Below, one piece after another: positions 5,955-10,154 of a DNA stretch of 10,154 bases; within the stretch, counting starts at the first letter, position 1; each line of letters begins with the position of its first letter. The notes beneath the pieces are model-generated. The model was given only the letters and a program-made list of their open reading frames with translations. It was not told the DNA's origin and did not search any database. This DNA is from Alphaproteobacteria bacterium HGW-Alphaproteobacteria-13. Lineage in GTDB: Bacteria > Pseudomonadota > Alphaproteobacteria > Sphingomonadales > Sphingomonadaceae. Position numbers and translations under genes: made by a program. The stretch covers positions 1 through 10,154 of the forward strand of contig PHEM01000089.1 in the NCBI GenBank assembly GCA_002842935.1, written 5' to 3'.

Positions 5955-6659
5955 CTATGTCCCCGCCAGCGTGTCGGCGATGATCCGCCACACTTGCGGG
6001 CTGATGCCAAGGCCCAGGTGCGTCGCATCGACTTTCCTGTTGCGCGCCTGCGGGTTATAGATGTCGATGGCGATGTCCGGTCCGACGATGCCGTCGCGGT
6101 CCGAATAGATGACGGTCAGCGGCTGCGTCAGTCCCTGAAGGTTGCGGGCATGGATCTCGCGCTCATAGGCGTCGAAGTCGCGCCCCGTAAAGCGCCGGGC
6201 GAGCGCGGTATATTTGGGACCGCCGATGATCGGCGAACCCATGGTGATGATCTCGCGCACCAGATGCGGATAGCGGCGCGCGGTTTCGCGGGCGATGACG
6301 CCGCCCAGGCTCCAGCCGATGAGCGTTAGCGGCGCGCCTTCCTTCCCGGCCCATTCGCTCGCCTGGGCGGCGAAGCGCTCGACGTCGACGGCCAGGCGTC
6401 CCTCGTTGCGGCCCATGCCCCAGTCGCGGACCTGATAGCCCAGGTGGCGCAGCCACACCTCCAGCGGCCGCATCGACAATTCGCTGGCGCGATAGCCGGG
6501 CAGCAGCGCGACGGGGCGTCCGTCGCCGCGCGGCGCGCCGATCAGGCGATGCGCGCCAAGGCCATAGCGCAGCATGTCGAACGGCAGCGCCAGCTCGCCC
6601 AGTTGCGCGCGCCGGCTCGGCGGTCTCAGGCCCTGTGGCAATGGAATGTCGCGGGGCAT
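5955..6659 (-). CDS. Alpha/beta hydrolase, lipase/esterase-like
   Basis: A 234-residue alpha/beta-hydrolase-fold protein with no signal peptide or membrane segment, so probably cytosolic. The core begins with PVALLPGYRAS, which would supply the oxyanion strand-turn. The nucleophile elbow is GWSLGG with Ser117. The acid is likely Asp187 or Asp189 in YSDRDGIV, and the base is His214 in DATHLGLG. TMGSPIIGG after the nucleophile helix is reminiscent of PGAP1/triacylglycerol-lipase-like members. The ATG at 6659 is preceded by GGAGGGAGAAGG, a good ribosome binding site. A TATAGA sequence upstream on the same strand could be a -10 element. It is divergent from the DUF423 gene across 75 bases, and no neighbour reveals its substrate. 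Acyl-ester or thioester hydrolysis is the family expectation only. Confidence 0.85.
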   Translation of the reverse strand: MPRDIPLPQGLRPPSRRAQLGELALPFDMLRYGLGAHRLIGAPRGDGRPVALLPGYRASELSMRPLEVWLRHLGYQVRDWGMGRNEGRLAVDVERFAAQASEWAGKEGAPLTLIGWSLGGVIARETARRYPHLVREIITMGSPIIGGPKYTALARRFTGRDFDAYEREIHARNLQGLTQPLTVIYSDRDGIVGPDIAIDIYNPQARNRKVDATHLGLGISPQVWRIIADTLAGT

Positions 6660-6734
6660 CGCCTTCTCCCTCCGTCGCTTCTATAGTTTGGCGCGGGACC
6701 ACGGCTTTGCAAGCGGATAGATGAAGGAAGCGCG

Positions 6735-7061
6735 ATGATAACAGGCGTGTTGGCGGCGATTTCGGCCGCGCTTGCGGTGGTGGCGGGCGCGTTCGGCGCG
6801 CATGGCGCGGCCGGACCGCAAGAGGCCGACTGGCTTCGCACCGGCGGTCTCTATCAACTGATTCACGCCGTCGCCGCGCTGGCGATCATGGGCGCCGCGC
6901 GCGGTCCCGCGATCCTGCTGCTGGCCGGGGCGGCCGTTTTCTCCGGCACGCTCTATGCCATGGCGCTGGGGGCGCCGCGCTGGCTGGGCGCCGTGACGCC
7001 GGTCGGCGGCAGCCTGCTGATCATCGGCTGGCTGTGGGCGGCGTGGCTCTATCTCAAATAA
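6735..7061 (+). CDS. DUF423 family small membrane protein
   Basis: A 108-residue integral membrane protein with about four hydrophobic helices (roughly 2-22, 40-55, 60-80 and 86-106). Family landmarks are GAFGAHG near residue 18, GLYQLIHAVAAL near 39, a GAAVFSGTLYAMAL helix, and TPVGGSLLIIGW near the end. These match DUF423 (YwdK/YgdD type), a widespread inner-membrane family with no established function. AAGGA (6724-6728) lies 6 bases before the ATG. The gene is divergent from the hydrolase. Its stop is 3 bases from the convergent end of the merR gene, leaving no room for a dedicated terminator between them. Confidence 0.92.
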   Translation: MITGVLAAISAALAVVAGAFGAHGAAGPQEADWLRTGGLYQLIHAVAALAIMGAARGPAILLLAGAAVFSGTLYAMALGAPRWLGAVTPVGGSLLIIGWLWAAWLYLK

Positions 7062-7064
7062 GGA

Positions 7065-7475
7065 TCAATGCGTGCCCCGGCACTGGGCATGGTCGCCCAG
7101 CGCCTCGATCACGCGGCAATCGCCCGCCAGCCCGCCGCGGCAGCGGCCGACGATGCGCGACAGCTCGTCGTGCAGCAGCGTCAGTTGCGCGATCTTGCCT
7201 TCGACTTGCTCCAGATGCAGCGACGCGATGCGGTCGGCTTCGCCGCAGTCCCGGTCGGGATGATCCGACAGGTCGAGCAGCGAGCGGATTTCCTCGATGG
7301 TGAAGCCCAGCTCGCGCGAATGGCGCACAAAGGCCAGCCGGGCGCGATGCGCGCCGCCATAGCTGCGGTAATTGGCCGCGGTGCGCGCCGGTGCGGGGAG
7401 CAGGCCGATGCGCTCATAATAGCGGATGGTTTCGATTTTCGTGCCCGTGGCACGCGACAGCTCGCCGATTTTCAT
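7065..7475 (-). CDS. MerR-family heavy-metal-responsive regulator (CadR/PbrR-like)
   Basis: A 136-residue dimeric activator. The N-terminal MerR helix-turn-helix and wing (MKIGELSRATGTKIETIRYYE.. to about residue 70) is followed by a dimerisation helix (about 80-110) and a C-terminal metal loop. Cysteines sit at 77 (DRDCGEAD), 112 and 120 (GRCRGGLAGDC) and 132, with His129 and His136 nearby. C77 plus a C112/C120 pair is the pattern of CadR, PbrR and ZntR sensors for Cd, Pb, Zn or Co, rather than of MerR for mercury, CueR or SoxR. The divergent transporter gene and the operator at 7479-7510 support metal-induced activation of efflux. The ATG at 7475 has no visible Shine-Dalgarno sequence and lies next to the operator, so translation may start from a very short leader. 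The exact inducing metal is not determined by sequence. Confidence 0.93.
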   Translation of the reverse strand: MKIGELSRATGTKIETIRYYERIGLLPAPARTAANYRSYGGAHRARLAFVRHSRELGFTIEEIRSLLDLSDHPDRDCGEADRIASLHLEQVEGKIAQLTLLHDELSRIVGRCRGGLAGDCRVIEALGDHAQCRGTH

Positions 7476-7478
7476 CGC

Positions 7479-7510
7479 TTGACCCTGTAGTGGCTATAGG
7501 GTGCATATAA
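7479..7510 (+). promoter_or_regulatory. MerR-type operator-promoter for the metal transporter
   Basis: The -35 element TTGACC (7479-7484) and a -10-like CATATA/ATATAA (7504-7510) are separated by 19-20 bases. This over-long spacing is characteristic of MerR-activated promoters. Between them lies the dyad ACCCTGTAG-TGG-CTATAGGGT, matching in 8 of 9 arm positions and very close to known CadR/ZntR-type operators. The site overlaps the upstream end of the divergent merR gene, allowing autoregulation. Confidence 0.9.
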
Positions 7511-7545
7511 GGGGCCGACTCGGATATCCAAGGAGGTTTGGAGCG

Positions 7546-8163
7546 ATGGCCGGTCATTGCTGTGGCGGTGCCGCTGGAAAGAGCGCGCTGAACGATCCGC
7601 GCTGGCGGCGCATCCTGTGGATCGCGCTGATCATCAACGCGGCGATGTTCGGCGTGGAGATCGTCATGGGCGTCGCGGCGGATTCGCGGGCGCTTCAGGC
7701 CGACGCGCTCGATTTCCTGGGCGATTCGGCCAATTATGCGATCAGCCTGGGCGTCGCGGGGATGGCGCTGACCTGGCGCGCGCGCGCCGCGCTCGTCAAG
7801 GCGGCGACGATGCTGGCTTTCGGCCTGTGGGTGCTGGTGTCGGCGTTGTGGGGATTCTTCGCGGGATCGGCGCCGCACGCCGAAACCATGGGGATCGTCG
7901 GCACGCTGGCGCTGGCGGCCAATTTGCTCGTCGCGCTGATGCTCTATCGCTATCGCACGGGCGATGCGAACATGCGGTCGGTGTGGGTCTGCTCGCGCAA
8001 CGACGCGATCGGCAATCTTGCCGTGCTGGCGGCCGCGCTGGGCGTGTTCGGGACGGGGCAGGGCTGGCCCGACCTTGCGGTCGCCGCGATCATGGCCGCG
8101 CTCGCCATCTGGGGCAGCATCGACGTGTTCCGGCAGGCGCGCGGGGAATTGGCGGCGGCTTAA
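7546..8163 (+). CDS. Small CDF-type cation (heavy-metal) transporter
   Basis: A 205-residue inner-membrane protein resembling the transmembrane half of cation diffusion facilitators, expected to export a divalent metal from the cytosol in exchange for protons. The N-terminus MAGHCCGG offers His and a Cys pair for metal binding. About six helices follow. Helix 2 carries ADALDFLGDSANY, where D56 and D60 match the D45/D49 pair of E. coli YiiP. Helix 5 carries VCSRNDAIGN, where D153 matches YiiP D157 and C149 falls where YiiP has His153. The usual C-terminal cytosolic metal-binding domain is absent; the protein ends soon after helix 6. AAGGAGG (7530-7536) lies 9 bases before the ATG at 7546. A longer reading from GTG at 7501 would begin inside the promoter and is rejected. 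Regulation by the divergent MerR protein is strongly implied. Confidence 0.9.
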   Translation: MAGHCCGGAAGKSALNDPRWRRILWIALIINAAMFGVEIVMGVAADSRALQADALDFLGDSANYAISLGVAGMALTWRARAALVKAATMLAFGLWVLVSALWGFFAGSAPHAETMGIVGTLALAANLLVALMLYRYRTGDANMRSVWVCSRNDAIGNLAVLAAALGVFGTGQGWPDLAVAAIMAALAIWGSIDVFRQARGELAAA

Positions 8164-8189
8164 AGCGCCGTGCGTCAAATCTGAACCGC

Positions 8190-8290
8190 ATCCCCGAGCG
8201 AAGACGAGGGGCATGTTCGAGCGAAGCGAGAACCGGCACCGTCGCAGCCTCGACTTCGCTCGGCAGAACCCCTCATCTTCGCTCGGGAAT
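8190..8290. repeat. Nested 101-base palindrome between convergent genes
   Basis: The outer arms 8190-8211 and 8269-8290 are complementary at 20 of 22 positions (CCCGAGCGAAGA..GAGGGG type). Inside, CGAGCGAAGCGAG (8218-8230) pairs with CTCGACTTCGCTCG (8249-8262) with a one-base indel. The inner core recurs at 35-48. The element sits between the convergent ends of the CDF transporter and the hydratase-like gene, 26 bases past the first and 20 bases past the second. Bases 8291-8310 are A/T-rich, unusual for this window. The gap contains no gene. Confidence 0.8.
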
Positions 8291-8310
8291 ACGGATAATT
8301 CATATTTATT

Positions 8311-9159
8311 CTAAGCGGCGGCGCTCGCCGCCATCACTTGCCGCCCGTCGCTCGCGAAGGCGCCAAGCTCGATCGCATCGCCGCCGCCGCGCAGCGCGAG
8401 GTGCAGGTCCTCGCCGCAGATCGCGGGCGACGTGCCCCGGAAATCGAAGCGTTTCAGCGCATTGTCCCCGAAATGGCGCGCGGCGAGGTCGAGCAGCAGC
8501 GTCGCCGTCAGCGGCCCATGGACGACCAGCCCGCGATAGCCTTCCTCGGCGGTCGCATAGGGCAGGTCGTAATGGATGCGGTGGCTGTTGAAGGTCAGCG
8601 CCGAATAACGGAACAGCAGCGGCTCGGACGGCAGCAGCACGCGATGCGCGTCCCATGCCGACGCATCGAACCGGCCGTCGCCCGGCGGCGGCGCGGGCGG
8701 CGTTCCGGTTGGCGCGGCTTCGCGGAACACGATCGACTGGGTTTCGCGCACGCACAGCGCGTCGTCGCCGCGCGTCTCATGCGCGACTTCGGCAAAGACC
8801 AGTCTGCCGCTGCCGCCCTGCTTTTCGGTGATGGAGGCGAGGCGCGAGGTGCGCGTAGCGGACTGGCCGGGGCGCAGCGGCGCCAGAAACTCAACCTTGC
8901 TCGCGGCCCACATGCGGCGGGGCAGGGGGATGGGCGGCAGGAAGCTGTCGGGACTATCGTCGCGGCGCGGGTGGCCGTCGCCGCCCAGCACGGCCGTCGG
9001 CGCGTCAGGCAGGCAGAGGCACCAGTGATAGGCCTGCGGCACGCTGCCGTCACTGGGTGCGGCGCGGTCGAGCGTCGCGAGCCAGCGCGTCACGGCGCCT
9101 TCGTCGATGCGGTCGCGGCGTATATCCTCGCGGCCGATCCAGTCCTGCCATTCGCTCAT
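8311..9159 (-). CDS. HTD2-type hydratase, mesaconyl/itaconyl-CoA hydratase-like
   Basis: A 282-residue double-hotdog protein of the FAS1-like dehydratase/MaoC group. The N-terminal half (about 1-148; MWAASKVEFLAPLRPG near 83) matches the MaoC_dehydrat_N type. A proline-rich linker (151-162) leads to the second hotdog domain, with the active-site-like segment FNSHRIHYD at 190-198 and VVHGPLTATLLLDL at 212-225. This architecture is that of mesaconyl-C4-CoA, itaconyl-CoA and 3-methylfumaryl-CoA hydratases, which add or remove water on C4-C6 dicarboxyl-CoA esters. Its start overlaps the stop of the acyl-CoA dehydrogenase gene by one base (TGATG), with GGAGG 9 bases upstream, so the two are translationally coupled. 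A dehydrogenase making an unsaturated acyl-CoA followed by a hydratase is a logical pair. The exact substrate is inferred, not proven; it could act on another branched acyl-CoA. Confidence 0.82.
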   Translation of the reverse strand: MSEWQDWIGREDIRRDRIDEGAVTRWLATLDRAAPSDGSVPQAYHWCLCLPDAPTAVLGGDGHPRRDDSPDSFLPPIPLPRRMWAASKVEFLAPLRPGQSATRTSRLASITEKQGGSGRLVFAEVAHETRGDDALCVRETQSIVFREAAPTGTPPAPPPGDGRFDASAWDAHRVLLPSEPLLFRYSALTFNSHRIHYDLPYATAEEGYRGLVVHGPLTATLLLDLAARHFGDNALKRFDFRGTSPAICGEDLHLALRGGGDAIELGAFASDGRQVMAASAAA

Positions 9160-10154
9160 CAGTTGCGCCCTCCGGTCAGGCCGCGCGCGATGACCTGCGC
9201 CTGAATCTCCGCCGCGCCTTCAAAGATGTTGAGGATGCGCGCGTCGCACAGCACGCGGCTGATCTCATATTCCAGCGCATAGCCGTTGCCGCCGTGGATT
9301 TGCAGCGCCGCGTCGGCGTTCGACCAGGCGGCGCGCGCGCCGAGCAGCTTGGCCATGCCCGCCTCGATATCGCAGCGCTTGCCCGAATCCTTGGCGCGCG
9401 CGGCGGCGTAGCTGAGTTCGCGCGCCGCGATGAAATCGACGAGGCTCATCGCCAGCTTGTCCGACACGCGCGGGAAATGGACGATCGCCTTGCCGAACTG
9501 CTTGCGAGTGATGGCATAGTCGAGACCAAGCTCCAGCGCCCGCCGTGCGACCCCGACCGCGCGCGCGGCGGTCTGGATGCGCGCGCCTTCGAAGGTGCGC
9601 ATCAGCTGCTTGAAGCCTTGCCCCTCCTCGCCGCCGAGCAGCGCGTCGGCGGGCGCCGTCATGCCGTCGAATTGCAGCGCATATTCGCGCATCCCGCGAT
9701 AGCCGAGCACTTCGATCTCGCTGCCCGACATGCCGTGCGCGGGGAAGGGATCGGCGTCGGTCCCGCGCGGCTTGGGGACGAGCAGCATCGACAGGCCCGC
9801 ATAGCCCTTTGCGTCCGGCAGGGTGCGGGCGAGCAGGGTCATCAGGTCCGACCGGCTGGCGTGGGTGATCCAGTTCTTCGCGCCGTCGATCACCCAATGA
9901 TCGCCCTCCCGCCGCGCGCGCGTCTGAAGCGATCCGAGGTCGGAGCCGACATCGGGTTCGGTGAACACGGCGGTCGGCAGGATTTCACCGCTGGCGATCC
10001 GGGGCAGCCATTCGGCCTTTTGCGCGTCGGTGCCGCCCATGGCGATCAGCTCGCCCGCGATTTCCGAGCGCGTGCCGAGCGACCCCGCGCCGATCCAGCC
10101 GCGCGACAATTCCTCCGTGACGATGCACATGACCAGCTTGCCGAGACCAAGCCC
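9159..10154 (-). CDS. Acyl-CoA dehydrogenase, methylsuccinyl-CoA dehydrogenase-like (5' end cut)
   Basis: The frame is open to the window edge (codons for GLGLGKLV precede the first ATG at 10130), so the true start lies outside; 331 residues are visible. It is an FAD-dependent acyl-CoA dehydrogenase that forms a 2,3-double bond. FTEPDVGSDL (FAD/substrate contact), WITHA, an RKQFGKAI helix, LQIHGGNG and the catalytic-base segment IFEGAAEIQ (Glu of FEGA) are all present. Several phrases (GSLGTRSEIA, EVLGYRGMREY, EGQGFKQLMRTFEGARIQTAARA, FPRVSDKLAM) resemble, from memory, methylsuccinyl-CoA dehydrogenase (Mcd) of the ethylmalonyl-CoA pathway. Mcd is longer than ordinary acyl-CoA dehydrogenases because of an N-terminal extension, which would have to lie beyond this edge. 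The downstream coupled hydratase-like gene fits methylsuccinyl-CoA to mesaconyl-CoA to citramalyl-CoA chemistry. The dehydrogenase family is certain; the Mcd subtype is probable. Confidence 0.88.
   Translation of the reverse strand, partial: GLGLGKLVMCIVTEELSRGWIGAGSLGTRSEIAGELIAMGGTDAQKAEWLPRIASGEILPTAVFTEPDVGSDLGSLQTRARREGDHWVIDGAKNWITHASRSDLMTLLARTLPDAKGYAGLSMLLVPKPRGTDADPFPAHGMSGSEIEVLGYRGMREYALQFDGMTAPADALLGGEEGQGFKQLMRTFEGARIQTAARAVGVARRALELGLDYAITRKQFGKAIVHFPRVSDKLAMSLVDFIAARELSYAAARAKDSGKRCDIEAGMAKLLGARAAWSNADAALQIHGGNGYALEYEISRVLCDARILNIFEGAAEIQAQVIARGLTGGRN

Noticed and set aside
7501..7545. Upstream GTG start giving a 220-residue CDF protein
   Set aside because: GTG 7501 lies within the MerR-type promoter, at or before the -10. 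The ATG at 7546 has a strong AAGGAGG and begins at the conserved metal-binding N-terminus.
1..10154. CRISPR array, prophage or insertion sequence
   Set aside because: The repeats present are isolated palindromes rather than regularly spaced direct repeats, and no cas, integrase, transposase or phage gene can be read in any frame.

Overview
The window is GC-rich, has dense short-gap gene packing, and its gaps hold palindromic repeats. The protein style and the repeat families (CTTCGACAAGCTCAG-type and CCTCCCCG..CGGGGAGG-type) point to a chromosomal region of an alphaproteobacterium, most likely a sphingomonad (Sphingomonadaceae, Sphingopyxis/Sphingomonas-like). This assignment is from recognition, not from a search. 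There is no rRNA, tRNA, CRISPR array, transposase or phage gene.

Layout, left to right. (1) 1-146: palindromic repeat remnants and no gene. (2) 147-1676 (-): a type I Baeyer-Villiger flavin monooxygenase. (3) 1677-1882: a divergent regulatory gap with a near-perfect Pho box. (4) 1883-4239 (+): a phosphate module. A NUDIX domain is fused in frame to a DUF47/PhoU-like domain, followed by a Pit-type phosphate transporter, with a long palindrome between the two genes. (5) 4240-4366: an inverted-repeat element between convergent genes. (6) 4367-5737 (-): rimO, the ribosomal protein S12 methylthiotransferase. (7) 5738-5954: a 152-base, four-arm palindromic element. (8) 5955-6659 (-): a cytosolic alpha/beta hydrolase. 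(9) 6735-7061 (+): a DUF423 membrane protein. (10) 7065-8163: a heavy-metal module, with a CadR/PbrR-like MerR regulator (-) divergent from a small CDF-type metal transporter (+). A textbook MerR operator lies between them. (11) 8164-8310: another nested palindrome. (12) 8311-10154 (-): a translationally coupled pair, an acyl-CoA dehydrogenase resembling methylsuccinyl-CoA dehydrogenase (cut by the window edge) and an HTD2-type mesaconyl/itaconyl-CoA hydratase-like protein.

Two modules are internally coherent. In the phosphate module a PhoB site, a putative pyrophosphate or polyphosphate hydrolase domain, a PhoU-like regulator and a Pit transporter are together. In the metal module a metal-sensing activator, its operator and its efflux target are together. 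The distal pair suggests C5 branched dicarboxyl-CoA metabolism.

The most unusual items are three. The first is the NUDIX-DUF47 fusion with an altered Nudix box. The second is the small CDF protein, which lacks the cytosolic domain and appears to carry Cys in place of the usual transmembrane-helix-5 His. The third is the set of palindromic elements whose paired hairpins differ in sequence yet stay complementary, which indicates selection on structure.
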